Origin: Acidobacteriota bacterium
GTDB taxonomy: Bacteria; Acidobacteriota; Terriglobia; Bryobacterales; Bryobacteraceae
Direction of reading: 5' to 3'
NCBI GenBank assembly: GCA_017304135.1
Contig: JAFLBB010000009.1
Location: 1 to 64,000 of the forward strand
Length of the DNA: 64,000 nt
Shown: in pieces, positions 29,109-37,594 of the stretch
Layout of the letters: each line of letters begins with the position of its first letter
Position numbering within the stretch: position 1 is the stretch's first letter
Notes under the pieces: model-generated
Database searches by the model: none
What the model saw: the letters and a program-made list of their open reading frames with translations, nothing else
Told to the model about the DNA's origin: nothing
Made by a program: the position numbers and the translations under genes

Positions 29109-30494
29109 ATGAATTACCGTTTCCAACGGACACTATTTGTCTGTTTACTCGCCGCACTGCCGGCCAGCCTGATGGCGCTCAGCAATGGGCCCGTGCCGGC
29201 GCGCACGGGCGCGGCTGTCGATGGCGGGTTGAGCTGCACGGCATGCCATCGCATCAATGCCATGGCGCCTGAAGGGGGCGCGACGGCGAATATGGATGCG
29301 CGCGGCAGTTTCCGGGTCGAAGCCGGGCCGTACACGCCGGGCGTGAAACAGACCATTCGCATCGTTTTGTCGCATCCGGAAGCCCGGCGCTGGGGCTTCC
29401 AGATCACGGCGCGGCTGGTGTCGGATGAAACCAAGCCGGGGGGCAAGTTCACGCCCGCGGAGGGCTACCGTGTGGTGTGCGGCGGGGGTGCACCGGAGGG
29501 CAACTGCGGCGCCAATCCGGAATTTGTCGACCATGTGCGCGAGACAACATTCGCGGGCCAGGGCAATGGAGCGTCGTGGACGCTGGAATGGACGCCGCCG
29601 GCCACCGGTTCGGGCGAGGTTGTGTTCTACGCCGCCGGCAACGCGGCCAACAACAACAACAACAACCAGGGCGACTTCATCTATACGACGAACACGAAGA
29701 TCGCCGAAGCCGCGCCGTGCAACCTGACGACGACGCCCGCGGTGACGACGGTGTTGAACGGGGCCAGCTTCCGTAACTCGGGCTTCGCGCTGAACACGAT
29801 GCTCTCCATCGGCGGCACGGGCTTCCAGGCGCCGGGCACGAGCAAGACGGCGTCGGCCACCGACATCGTCGGCAACAAGTTCCCGACAGCGCTTTCCTGC
29901 GTGGCCGTGGAGATCGACGGCAAGCAGGCCCCGATCACCTATGTGGATGCCAGCCAGATCAACGTGCAGGCGCCGACAACGGTGGCCCTGGGCGATGTGG
30001 CCGTGCGCGTGATTCTCAATCCGGGCACCTCGAACGAGCGGCGCAGCGCACCGTTCACGATCAAGATGGACGATGTGGCGCCGGCGCTGTTCCGCTTCCT
30101 GCCGACGCCGTGCGTGGCGGCCATCTTCCCGAACACGGGCGTGCTGGCGGCCGATCCGGCGCTGGTGCCGAACTCGGTGAAGCCGAAGGTCGGTGAGATT
30201 GTGAGCATCTTCGCCACGGGGCTGGGTGTGTCCGAACCGGTCTACCAGTCCGGTGAGATCACGCCGGGCAACATGGCGCCGCGAGCACGCGACCAGGTGC
30301 AGGTGGAGTTCAACGGCGTTGTGATGAATGCCTCCGACATCCTGTACGTGGGGTTAACGCCGGGCTCGATCACGGGGTTGTGGCAGATCAACCTGCGCGT
30401 TCCGACGACAGCGACACCGGGGCGGGATAACCCGATCACGCTGCGGATGGGCAGCCTGACGTCGCAGCCGGGTGTGTTCCTGCCGATTCAGTAG
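29109..30494 (+). CDS. Secreted protein with CxxCH site, choice-of-anchor-like domain and TIGR03437 C-terminus
   Basis: A 461-residue paralogue of the preceding protein, with the same two-part layout. The signal peptide is followed by DGGLSCTACHRINAM, where Cys43, Cys46 and His47 form a canonical CxxCH. The region YTPGVKQTIRIVLSHPEARR to WTLEWTPPATGSGEVVFYAA matches its neighbour. A short Asn run (ANNNNNNQGD) follows, then the TIGR03437 domain (GASFRNSGFALNTMLSIGG; DASQINVQAPTTVALG; IFATGLGVSEP). A purine-rich stretch (AAAGGGGAGGGG) precedes the ATG, and a small hairpin (about 29051-29075) lies in the gap after the first gene. Tandem duplication is likely. Confidence 0.83.
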   Translation: MNYRFQRTLFVCLLAALPASLMALSNGPVPARTGAAVDGGLSCTACHRINAMAPEGGATANMDARGSFRVEAGPYTPGVKQTIRIVLSHPEARRWGFQITARLVSDETKPGGKFTPAEGYRVVCGGGAPEGNCGANPEFVDHVRETTFAGQGNGASWTLEWTPPATGSGEVVFYAAGNAANNNNNNQGDFIYTTNTKIAEAAPCNLTTTPAVTTVLNGASFRNSGFALNTMLSIGGTGFQAPGTSKTASATDIVGNKFPTALSCVAVEIDGKQAPITYVDASQINVQAPTTVALGDVAVRVILNPGTSNERRSAPFTIKMDDVAPALFRFLPTPCVAAIFPNTGVLAADPALVPNSVKPKVGEIVSIFATGLGVSEPVYQSGEITPGNMAPRARDQVQVEFNGVVMNASDILYVGLTPGSITGLWQINLRVPTTATPGRDNPITLRMGSLTSQPGVFLPIQ

Positions 30495-30515
30495 GGCTGA
30501 GGCCTGGCTGAGACA

Positions 30516-30547
30516 CGGGGCGGCGGCCTGGGGAGTCCGCCGCCCCG
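30516..30547 (+). terminator. GC-rich hairpin after the TIGR03437 pair
   Basis: An 11-bp perfect stem (CGGGGCGGCGG with CCGCCGCCCCG) around a 10-base loop, 21 bases after the stop. The following T run is weak, so termination is likely but not certain. Confidence 0.6.
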
Positions 30548-30653
30548 CGTAGTGCGTTTGTGAGACATCTGTAAGACGCTGGTTTTACAGAGTTTTGTGT
30601 GTCAGGTGGGGGCGGGGAGATTTAGAATGGGAGTCGGGTAGAGCGAGATCGAT

Positions 30654-31505
30654 TTGCCTGAACGACGGCTTGCTTTCGCCGTTTGGTCCGTGGCGTTGTG
30701 GTTCGGCAGCGCGGTGGAACTGGCGGCGGTTGCGCCGGCCTACACGGCATCCAGCATTGTGCATGCGGCATCGGGAGTGTCGTCCGTGCTCGTTCCGAAC
30801 GGGCTGGCGACGCTCTACGGGACCAATCTGTCCGCAACCACGGCGGTATTGAACACAAGCGACGTGAGCAACGGGGCGCTGCCTGTTTCGCTGCCGTCGA
30901 CAGGGGTGCGGGTGACGGTAAACGGCCTGCTGGCGCATCTTTTGTACGTCTCGCCGACGCAGGTGAATTTCCTCGTGCCGAGCCTGGTGCAGCCGGGCCT
31001 GGCGACGGTGGAGTTGACGCGGACGGGACTGACGGGGGGAGCGGTGCGGGTATTGGTGGCGGCGGCGGCGCCGGGGATGTTTGTGGCCACGGTGGGGGTG
31101 GCGGTGGCGACGAGGGCCGATGGGCGGTTGATCACGGAAGCCTCGCCGGCGGCTCCCGGCGAAGTGGTGGTGCTGTATGCGACAGGATTGGGCGAGACGG
31201 CGCCGCGGGCCGAGTATGGGCGGGTGGCGGCGGGAGCAGCCTGGGTGAGCAACCGGGAGCGGTTTGGGGTGATTCTGGACGGGCGGACGTTGGCAGGCGG
31301 CGTGCTGTATGCGGGAGTGACGCCGGGCTTCGCGGGGCTCTACCAGGTGAATTTGCAATTGCCGGAATGGACGGGGCCGAACCCGGAGATCCGGCTGGTG
31401 TACGGCGATGCGGTGAGTCCGGTGGGGGTGCGGCTGCCGGTGGCGGCGCAGGGGGAGAGTGCGGCGGCGGGAACCGGAGCGGCGGCGGGCGCGTCCACAC
31501 AGTAG
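30654..31505 (+). CDS. Secreted TIGR03437-domain protein
   Basis: A 283-residue protein consisting of a signal segment (LAFAVWSVALWFGSAVELAAV) and one TIGR03437 domain (VSSVLVPNGLATLYGTNLSA; SPTQVNFLVPSLVQPG; VVLYATGLGETAP; FAGLYQVNLQLPEW). It ends in an Ala/Gly-rich tail. The start is a TTG at 30654; an in-frame TAG 15 bases upstream limits it, so the start is close to correct. A TTTAGAAT sequence about 25 bases upstream could be the -10. Function unknown; it shares the domain with its two upstream neighbours. Confidence 0.75.
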   Translation: MPERRLAFAVWSVALWFGSAVELAAVAPAYTASSIVHAASGVSSVLVPNGLATLYGTNLSATTAVLNTSDVSNGALPVSLPSTGVRVTVNGLLAHLLYVSPTQVNFLVPSLVQPGLATVELTRTGLTGGAVRVLVAAAAPGMFVATVGVAVATRADGRLITEASPAAPGEVVVLYATGLGETAPRAEYGRVAAGAAWVSNRERFGVILDGRTLAGGVLYAGVTPGFAGLYQVNLQLPEWTGPNPEIRLVYGDAVSPVGVRLPVAAQGESAAAGTGAAAGASTQ

Positions 31506-31524
31506 AATCAAGAGCGAGGTGTCT

Positions 31525-32325
31525 ATGCAGGCCCGCGTCCCGTTACTGCGCGTTCCATTGTTGATGGCAGTGTCATGTCTTTTGCCGGCGCAAGAACCGG
31601 CCAACCCGCCGGCTGAGGAATCGGCCGTGCGGGTGGAACAGGGCACGCGCGTGCCGCTGAGCCTGATCAACAGCATCAGCACGAAGCATGCGGCCGAGGG
31701 CGACCGGGTGTACCTGGAGAGCGTGTTTCCGATCCTGGTGGGCGGGCGGATCGCGATTCCACCGGGCAGCTACGTGATGGGCACTGTGACGCAGGTGAAG
31801 CGGCCAGGGCGGATGAAGGGGCGCGGCGAGTTGTTTGTGCGCTTCGATTCGCTGACGCTGCCCAACGGGGTGACGCGCGATTTCCGGGGCCGCATTGAGA
31901 CGCTGGACGGACGCTCAACGGAGCGCTTGGACAAGACGGAGGGCAAGATCGAGAGCGATTCCAACAAGGGCAACGATGCGCGGACGGTGGGCGAGGCGGC
32001 GGCGGCGGGAACGAGCATTGGGGCGATTGCCGGAGCGGCGGCGGGGCGTACAGGCATGGGCGTTGGCATTGGAGCGGCGGCGGGGGCCACGGCGGGCTTG
32101 ATTGGCGTGTTGCTGACGCGGGGTCCGGACGCGGTGCTGGCCAAGGGGACGACGCTGGAGATGGTGCTCGACCGGGAACTGCGGTTCGCGCCGGAGGAGT
32201 TGGACTTTAGCGGCTCGACGATGAAGCGGGCCCCGGCGGACAATTCTGGTCCCTTGCAGCCGCAGCAGCGGCAGGGGCTGCCGTTGCCGGGATATGGGGG
32301 CGTGCGGCGGACGGTGCCGCAATAG
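31525..32325 (+). CDS. Secreted protein with SH3/TrbI-like fold and glycine-zipper segment
   Basis: A 266-residue protein. I take the ATG at 31525, which gives the signal peptide MQARVPLLRVPLLMAVSCLL. A compact beta domain follows (VEQGTRVPLSLINSISTKHA; GDRVYLESVFPILVGGRIAI; YVMGTVTQVKRPGRMKG) that resembles the C-terminal fold of VirB10/TrbI-like proteins. A Gly/Ala zipper segment (AAAGTSIGAIAGAAAGRTG, then GVGIGAAAGATAGLIGVLL) could insert in a membrane. The end is Pro/Gln-rich. No other type IV secretion gene is present, so I do not infer that system. A TAGAAT hexamer at 31503-31508 overlaps the previous stop. Confidence 0.7.
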   Translation: MQARVPLLRVPLLMAVSCLLPAQEPANPPAEESAVRVEQGTRVPLSLINSISTKHAAEGDRVYLESVFPILVGGRIAIPPGSYVMGTVTQVKRPGRMKGRGELFVRFDSLTLPNGVTRDFRGRIETLDGRSTERLDKTEGKIESDSNKGNDARTVGEAAAAGTSIGAIAGAAAGRTGMGVGIGAAAGATAGLIGVLLTRGPDAVLAKGTTLEMVLDRELRFAPEELDFSGSTMKRAPADNSGPLQPQQRQGLPLPGYGGVRRTVPQ

Positions 32326-32580
32326 CAGCGGGCCGGCGTCGAAAAATGCGGCTACGGCCCTAATCCGGCCTCCGCCAGCCGTCGATAGTCTGGTCGTAAG
32401 GGGAATCGCTGAGCCACTTGGAATCGGGAAGCAGTACGGCCGGTTTCCGCGGGGAATCAGTTTTCCAGGACAGGCGGCAGGGCTGGCGCGGGCCGGTCGA
32501 ACCGTTGCGGGAGGCGGCTCTTTTTAAGGCTGATGCCCTAATCTTCCCTTACAGTTAGGCCGATTAGAAGTGAGACTGTG
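32326..32580. other. Spacer of 255 bases, nothing recognised
   Basis: No reading frame looks coding. There is a CTCTTTTT run at about 32518-32525 after GC-rich, partly self-complementary sequence that may end the preceding transcript. ACAGT and ACTGT flank the region just before the next gene and could form a weak stem. I tested it by eye for c-di-GMP, SRP, 6S and tRNA signatures and found none. Confidence 0.4.
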
Positions 32581-34560
32581 ATGGAACTAGGAACGCTGCA
32601 AATTCAGATCTTCGTGAGCCTGGTGGTGGTGCTGGGAACGGCTTTTGTAGCGTTTCTGTGCGACTTCCTCAAGGGCAACAACGAACAACTGCGCGAACGC
32701 AACATCGAGATGCAGGTGCGGCAGGAAGAGCAGCGGCGGTTTGGGGTGTGGGAGCCGGCGAAGCTGCTGAAGGGCATTGAAGCGCTGCTCAAGAATACGC
32801 CCGCGGTGCAGTACGGCGCGCCGCCGGAGGTGGCCCCCGTGGAAGCACCGCTGGAACCGGTACAGACGCCGAGCTGGGAACAGCCGGCCGAGCCGGCGGC
32901 AGTGAAATCGGGCACCTGGGCGAGCAAAGAGGAATTGGAGAAGCTGGCCGAACGGGCGGCGCGCATCCGCGAACGTCACGAAGCGCGCAAGGCGGCCGAG
33001 GAGACCAGCGAGACGGAAAAGGTTGCGCCGGTCATGCTGCCGGTGGCGCTGGCCAGCATCAGCGGGATTTCAGAGGCGGAGCCGATTCCGGAGGCTGCGC
33101 CGGAGCGGGTCGAAGAGGCGCAGGCGGCGGCCGAGACACCACCGCTTGCGGCAGAGACAGAGAGTGTAGAACAGGAATCGCAGGCAGCCTCCGCGCAATC
33201 GGAGGCTGGCGGCATTCTGGAGGGAGTAACGGCTGAGGCAGAGCCGGCCGAGGGCGTGGCGGCCGAGGGTCAGGCACAAGCCGAAGCGGCGGTGGAGTGT
33301 GTGGAGGCGGTTCCCGAAGCAGTGACCGAGGCCGAGCCCGATGCGGTGGAGGCCGAACCCGTTGCGCCCGAGGCCGAGCCCGTTGCGGTGGAGGCCGAAC
33401 CAGTTGCACTGGAGGCCGAGCCCGTTGCGGTGGAGGCCGAGCCCGTTGCTTTGGAGGCCGAACCGGCGGCGCTGGAGGCGGAGGCTGCCGAGATGGTGAC
33501 GGAAACGCCAGCCGGGGAGGCTGAGGCGGACGGTCCCGAAGAGTGGGCGGGCGAGCCCGTGGCCGGGTTGCAGTTGGCCCTGCCGCACGAGATCCCGCAG
33601 GTGGCTGAGCCGCAGTTGGCCGAACTGGCGCGCGTTGACGAGGAAGCGATTCTGGCGGCTCAGGAAGCAGTGCGGCTGCCCGGAGGCGAGCTGCCGCTCG
33701 CGCCGATCGCGGCCGTGGAGGATGCGGCCGGGGCGTTGGTGGCAGAGGCGGTGGACGAGCCGGCGGAGGAGCTTGTGGAAGCGCCACTGGCGGCTGAGAC
33801 GGCCGAAGGGGAAGGCGGCGGGGAGCCGGAGTTCCTGCGCGTGCGCGTTCTGCCCATCGACCAGCCTGTGAAAGAAGAAACGGAAGAGGTTGCCGGGGCG
33901 GAATTGGAAGTGGACGGCAGAAGGCTGATCGCCGCGCCGGAATCGGAAGCGCCGGAATCGGAACCGATGCAAGCGGCGGCAGAGACAGAGGCCCCCGAGC
34001 TCACCACGGAGCCGGCGGCGGCGGCGGAAACCATCGAAGCCGGCGCCGAGATCACCTCGCTGCATGAGTCGCTGGCCAAGGAAGAGCCGGGGTTGCCGGC
34101 CGGTTTGCACGATGTGACGCTGCTGCGCGAACGGATGAAGGCCAATCTGAACTTCGAGGGCGTGGCGGTGTCGATTGGGATCAACGACTACGACGCGTTG
34201 CGGCAGAAGCTGGACACGTCGGCGGGAGCCGAATCGATGGCCTCGGTGGAGCGGCTCATCCAGAGCATGCTGAAAGGCTCCGACTTTGCCTGCCGGTTCC
34301 AGGAAGACGAGTTCATCCTGTTGTTCCCCGGCGAGGCGGATTCTTCAGCGCAGCGGCGTCTGTTCCAGATCTCCGAGAAGCTGTGGGACTTCCAACTGCG
34401 CTCGCTCGGGCATCAATCGATCATGTTCAGTTGGGGCGGGCTGGAAGTGAAGCGCGATACGCTCTCCGACGCGGTGGCCTCGGCGCGCGAGCGGATGTTC
34501 CAGACCAAACGCAACCGCACCGGCGCGATCGAGATGCGCAAGCGCGTGGTGAACGGCTAA
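32581..34560 (+). CDS. Membrane-anchored protein with acidic repeat linker and degenerate GGDEF domain
   Basis: A 659-residue protein. One N-terminal helix (IQIFVSLVVVLGTAFVAFLC) anchors it. A very long Glu/Ala/Pro/Val-rich linker (about residues 80-510) includes seven 7-residue repeats of the type EAEPVAV. The last ~140 residues resemble a diguanylate-cyclase fold (VAVSIGINDYDALRQKL; ACRFQEDEFILLFPGE; RLFQISEKLWDFQL). The signature GGDEF is replaced by QEDEF, so catalysis is unlikely and a nucleotide-sensing or structural role is more probable. The ATG at 32581 is preceded directly by an in-frame GTG. Confidence 0.75.
   Translation: MELGTLQIQIFVSLVVVLGTAFVAFLCDFLKGNNEQLRERNIEMQVRQEEQRRFGVWEPAKLLKGIEALLKNTPAVQYGAPPEVAPVEAPLEPVQTPSWEQPAEPAAVKSGTWASKEELEKLAERAARIRERHEARKAAEETSETEKVAPVMLPVALASISGISEAEPIPEAAPERVEEAQAAAETPPLAAETESVEQESQAASAQSEAGGILEGVTAEAEPAEGVAAEGQAQAEAAVECVEAVPEAVTEAEPDAVEAEPVAPEAEPVAVEAEPVALEAEPVAVEAEPVALEAEPAALEAEAAEMVTETPAGEAEADGPEEWAGEPVAGLQLALPHEIPQVAEPQLAELARVDEEAILAAQEAVRLPGGELPLAPIAAVEDAAGALVAEAVDEPAEELVEAPLAAETAEGEGGGEPEFLRVRVLPIDQPVKEETEEVAGAELEVDGRRLIAAPESEAPESEPMQAAAETEAPELTTEPAAAAETIEAGAEITSLHESLAKEEPGLPAGLHDVTLLRERMKANLNFEGVAVSIGINDYDALRQKLDTSAGAESMASVERLIQSMLKGSDFACRFQEDEFILLFPGEADSSAQRRLFQISEKLWDFQLRSLGHQSIMFSWGGLEVKRDTLSDAVASARERMFQTKRNRTGAIEMRKRVVNG
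33328..33474 (+). repeat. Seven tandem 21-bp units inside the GGDEF-like gene
   Basis: Seven head-to-tail 21-base units starting GAGGCCGAGCCCG, each encoding a variant of Glu-Ala-Glu-Pro-Val-Ala-Val. Changes between units are few and partly synonymous, so copy number may vary between strains. It encodes part of the acidic linker. Confidence 0.85.
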
Positions 34561-34566
34561 CCCCGC

Positions 34567-35385
34567 TCACTGCGGCCCGCGGCCGCGGCGCTGGGGATTG
34601 CGTGATTCGAAAGCCACGCGGAGCGCCACGGGCAGCTTCGTCATCACGGCTACAAACGCGCGGTAAAACCAGCCGGGGATGACGAGCCATTTGCCGCGGT
34701 CCAGCGCGGCGAGCGACTCCGCAACCACCTCCTCGGACTTCATCCACAACCAGCCGGCGATTGACTTGCGGTCGACGCCCAACACATCGTGAAACTCCGA
34801 ATAGGTGAAGCCCGGGCACAGGGCCTGGACCTGCACGGGCGAGCCCATGTCGCGCAGCTCAAGATGCAGCCCTTCGGTGAATACCGTCATCCAGCTCTTA
34901 GTGGCGCAGTAGCTGGTGTTGTAGGAACTGCGGCCGAAGGCGGCGACGGAGGCGACGTTGATCACGGCGCCCTGGCGGCGCGGGATCATGACGTTCAGCG
35001 CGGCGTGGGTGAGGCGCATGGTGGCCATTACATGGAGGCGGTGCATCTCCTCCTGCTTGTCGAGCGCGCACTGGTGGAAGTAGCCGCGTGTGCCGAAGCC
35101 GGCGTTGTTGATGAGCAGGGTCAACGTGGGCGTGGCGTTGATGAGAGACGCGGCGCGGGCCTGCCCTTCTTCGGTGGCGAGGTCGGCGGCGAGGGTGTCG
35201 ACGGCAATGCCGTGTTTCCGGCGCAGCTCAGCGGCCAGCGCTTCCAGGCGTTCGGCGCGGCGGGCGATCAGGACGAGCGAATCGCCGCGGGCAGCGAGCG
35301 CACGGGCGAACGTCTCGCCGATGCCGCTCGATGCTCCCGTGATGAAGGCCGTGCCCACTCTTGCAGTGTAGCCCGCGGGCCTCAT
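34567..35385 (-). CDS. Short-chain dehydrogenase/reductase
   Basis: A 272-residue classical SDR. The NAD(P)-binding motif TAFITGASSGIGETFARALA, the NNAG motif (LLINNAGFGTRG) and the catalytic Ser...Tyr-x-x-x-Lys (SVAAFGRSSYNTSYCATKSW) are all present. The C-terminal segment (PGWFYRAFVAVMTKLPVALR) is hydrophobic, as in DltE/SadH-like members. The substrate is unknown. The start at 35385 overlaps the upstream stop by ATGA; a GTG at 35358 is an alternative that would match typical SDR N-termini. Confidence 0.9.
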   Translation of the reverse strand: MRPAGYTARVGTAFITGASSGIGETFARALAARGDSLVLIARRAERLEALAAELRRKHGIAVDTLAADLATEEGQARAASLINATPTLTLLINNAGFGTRGYFHQCALDKQEEMHRLHVMATMRLTHAALNVMIPRRQGAVINVASVAAFGRSSYNTSYCATKSWMTVFTEGLHLELRDMGSPVQVQALCPGFTYSEFHDVLGVDRKSIAGWLWMKSEEVVAESLAALDRGKWLVIPGWFYRAFVAVMTKLPVALRVAFESRNPQRRGRGPQ

Positions 35386-35897
35386 GCGGTCGCGGGGATG
35401 AGGGCGAGATGCGCCAGATGGTGGCGGCCGTGCCAGGAGTAGAGGGCGAGGGCGATGTCGAGCGGCAGTTCGCCGAGGTCGGGGTGGACGAAGGTGCGGG
35501 CGAACTCGGCGTCGCCCAGGGAGCGCAGCATCACGGTCCAGCGCTGGTGGACGCCGTCGAGTATGGCCAGCGAGGGGTCGACGGGGAGGGTTTGCGAGTC
35601 GGCAAGCAGCGCCCAGGCGGCCTCTTCGTAGGTCTTGATGACGGGCTTGGTTTCGGTGAGGCCGAGGCGGAAACGGATGAAGCAGTTCATATGGCTGTCG
35701 GCCAAGTGGTGGACGACGAGGCGTCCGGTCCAGCCGCCGGGGCGGTAGGGGATCTCCAGGCCTTGCGCGCCGATGCGGGCCAGTTCAGCGCCGAGCAGCC
35801 TGGGGAGCGCTTCGATGTCGGCGATCCAGCGTTGGCGGTCGTGCGGGGTGATGGCGGCAGGCTTTTCGAAGCGGCCGATGGGGAATTGGCGGTCCAT
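35382..35897 (-). CDS. YfiT/BstA-like DinB-superfamily metal-binding protein
   Basis: A 171-residue four-helix-bundle protein of the DinB/YfiT superfamily, whose members include bacillithiol S-transferase-like enzymes. The family pattern is clear: FPIGRFEKPAAITPHDRQRW at the start, RPGGWTGRLVVHHLADSHMN in the middle, WTVMLRSLGDAEFARTFVHP, and YSWHGRHHLAHL at the end. His in VHHLAD and the His residues of WHGRHHLAH form the expected metal triad. Bacillithiol is not established in this lineage, so the thiol co-substrate is open. Coupled to the SDR gene by a 4-base overlap. Confidence 0.88.
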   Translation of the reverse strand: MDRQFPIGRFEKPAAITPHDRQRWIADIEALPRLLGAELARIGAQGLEIPYRPGGWTGRLVVHHLADSHMNCFIRFRLGLTETKPVIKTYEEAAWALLADSQTLPVDPSLAILDGVHQRWTVMLRSLGDAEFARTFVHPDLGELPLDIALALYSWHGRHHLAHLALIPATA

Positions 35898-35995
35898 GGG
35901 GTGGTTGCGTCCTCCAGAGACAATTGTCGCTTTGCCGTCAGATTTTTTGAACTGGCTGGGGGAAAGGAGCGTAGATCACACCGTAAGGAGGTACT

Positions 35996-37276
35996 ATGCC
36001 GTTTGTGTATCCGAACTCCGGCCAGGTGCGTGCCGGAATGGGCCGCCCGCTGGTGATGGGACTGTTTGTGGCGAGTTGCCTGTTGTCGATTGTCTCGTTC
36101 TACACGACGCAGCAGGGCATGGCGCTTTATCTGTCGCCGTGGTTTGCCACGCTGGCGGCGCTGGGCGTGCAGGTGTCGCTTGTGCTGGTGGCGTGGCTGG
36201 TGGGCTTTCAGCGTAGCGGGCGGACGCTGCTGACGGTCGTCTATGTCATTACGGCGGTGGTGTCGATCGCCTTCTCCTACGTGAGCCTGTACAACTGGTT
36301 TGCGGCGCGCGAGCGGCCGGCGGTGGTGCAGCGCGGGCTGTATGACGAGTTGAACGGCATCGCCGCGTCGGCGGGACAGAGGCTGAATGAGACCACAAGC
36401 AAGGCGCGGCACTATGTGGTGGCGCTGGAGGAGATGACCGGGGCCGAGAAGCGGCACGGGCACATTTCGCAGGCTCCGGACGCCGACCCGGCGCTGCAGG
36501 CGATTCGTGAGAGCGTGGCGCGGGAGGCGCAGGCGATCGGGGCGGCGTATCGTGAAGGCTCGGGCGAAGGGGCGCGGTACACGGCCTTTGAGCGGCATAC
36601 GAAGCTGATGAAGCAGTCGCTGGCGGAGTTGCAGGCGGGCGAGCGGGCGCTGGCGGCGTGGCGCGCCGAAGCGCGGCCCGACCACGCAAGCGAGCAGCAG
36701 ATCCGGCGCTTCAACGCCATGTACGATTCCCTGCCCTGGGCGACGATGGACCAGCTTGCGGCCACGGCCACGCCACGGCCCATGCCGCCCTCGCTGGCGC
36801 GCTTCGTCGACCGTGCCGGAAGCAGCCAGGAAGACCTGATGTCTGCCTTCCAGGAGCTGTTCGCCGCACCCACCAGCCGCCACCTGTTTTCGCTCGCGCT
36901 GGCGGCGTTCATTGACGTGATCGTGTTCCTGCTGGCTTTTGCCAGCGGTCCGTATTTCTACGGCGCCACCGAGGAGCGGATGTGCGCGGCCGGGGCGGCG
37001 CTGGATGCGAACGAAGAGCAGGTGTTCGTGCGCGAATTGCTGCGCAAGATGAGGCCAAGCGGCCAGGGGCTGGCGCGCGTGGATTCCTCGGCGCTGACGC
37101 CGGGCGAGCAGCAATATTGCCTGGCCATGGCGCAGCGCGGGCAGGCGGTGGTGGAAGATGCGGCCGAGGGGCCGGCGTATCTGCTTGACCGCGAGGTGCA
37201 CGAACGGCTGATGGAGTCGCTGGCGCAGCGCGGGCTGCCGTTGCGGGCGGCGAGCCGGAGCGCGGCGGCGGGGTGA
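35996..37276 (+). CDS. Membrane protein with four predicted helices, function unknown
   Basis: A 426-residue protein with a strong ribosome-binding site (AAGGAGGT at 35985-35992). The first ~110 residues hold three helices (LVMGLFVASCLLSIVSFYTT; FATLAALGVQVSLVLVAWLV; TVVYVITAVVSIAFSYVSLY). A soluble, helical, Arg/Glu/Ala-rich domain follows (about 110-290). One more helix (LFSLALAAFIDVIVFLLAFA) leads to a C-terminal cytoplasmic region of about 110 residues. The architecture resembles a sensor or scaffold with a helical extracytoplasmic or cytoplasmic coiled region. I recognise no family. It stands alone between divergent and convergent neighbours. Confidence 0.75.
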   Translation: MPFVYPNSGQVRAGMGRPLVMGLFVASCLLSIVSFYTTQQGMALYLSPWFATLAALGVQVSLVLVAWLVGFQRSGRTLLTVVYVITAVVSIAFSYVSLYNWFAARERPAVVQRGLYDELNGIAASAGQRLNETTSKARHYVVALEEMTGAEKRHGHISQAPDADPALQAIRESVAREAQAIGAAYREGSGEGARYTAFERHTKLMKQSLAELQAGERALAAWRAEARPDHASEQQIRRFNAMYDSLPWATMDQLAATATPRPMPPSLARFVDRAGSSQEDLMSAFQELFAAPTSRHLFSLALAAFIDVIVFLLAFASGPYFYGATEERMCAAGAALDANEEQVFVRELLRKMRPSGQGLARVDSSALTPGEQQYCLAMAQRGQAVVEDAAEGPAYLLDREVHERLMESLAQRGLPLRAASRSAAAG

Positions 37277-37306
37277 GCGGGACAGCTCGCGCGAAGGGCG
37301 CGGGCG

Positions 37307-37594
37307 CTAGGGGGCGTTGGGGTCGACGACGAGTTCGTTGACGACCTTCTTGACGCCCTTCACTTTGCCGGCGATCTTCTCGGCCTTGCTCTTGGCCTTG
37401 TCGCTGCGGATCTTGCCAATGAGGGTGACTACAGCGTCTTTGACGCGGACCTCAATGGCGCCGCCGTTCACCTGAACGTCCTGGGCGAGCTTGATGCGCA
37501 CCTGGTCATAGAGGTGGTCGTCGGAGGGCGCGGTTTGCGCCAGAGCGGCCAGCGCGAGGCAGGCCGAGCAGATCAGGATGCGGAGCCAATTCAT
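37307..37594 (-). CDS. Small secreted BON-domain protein
   Basis: A 95-residue exported protein: signal peptide MNWLRILICSACLALAALAQ, then one BON (OsmY-type) domain (DDHLYDQVRIKLAQDVQVNG; IEVRVKDAVVTLIGKIRSDK; VKGVKKVVNELVVDP). BON domains bind phospholipid or other envelope surfaces and are often stress-linked. Its ATG overlaps the era stop by 4 bases, so it is the last gene of the phoH-ybeY-corC-era unit. Confidence 0.88.
   Translation of the reverse strand: MNWLRILICSACLALAALAQTAPSDDHLYDQVRIKLAQDVQVNGGAIEVRVKDAVVTLIGKIRSDKAKSKAEKIAGKVKGVKKVVNELVVDPNAP

Noticed and set aside
31525-32325. Type IV secretion VirB10 gene
   Set aside because: Only a weak fold resemblance and a glycine zipper; no other conjugation genes nearby.
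32495-32503. T-loop-like GGTCGAACC as part of a tRNA
   Set aside because: No acceptor stem, anticodon arm or D-arm can be built around it.
33328-33474. Direct repeats as a CRISPR array
   Set aside because: The 21-base units are contiguous without spacers and encode a protein repeat in frame.
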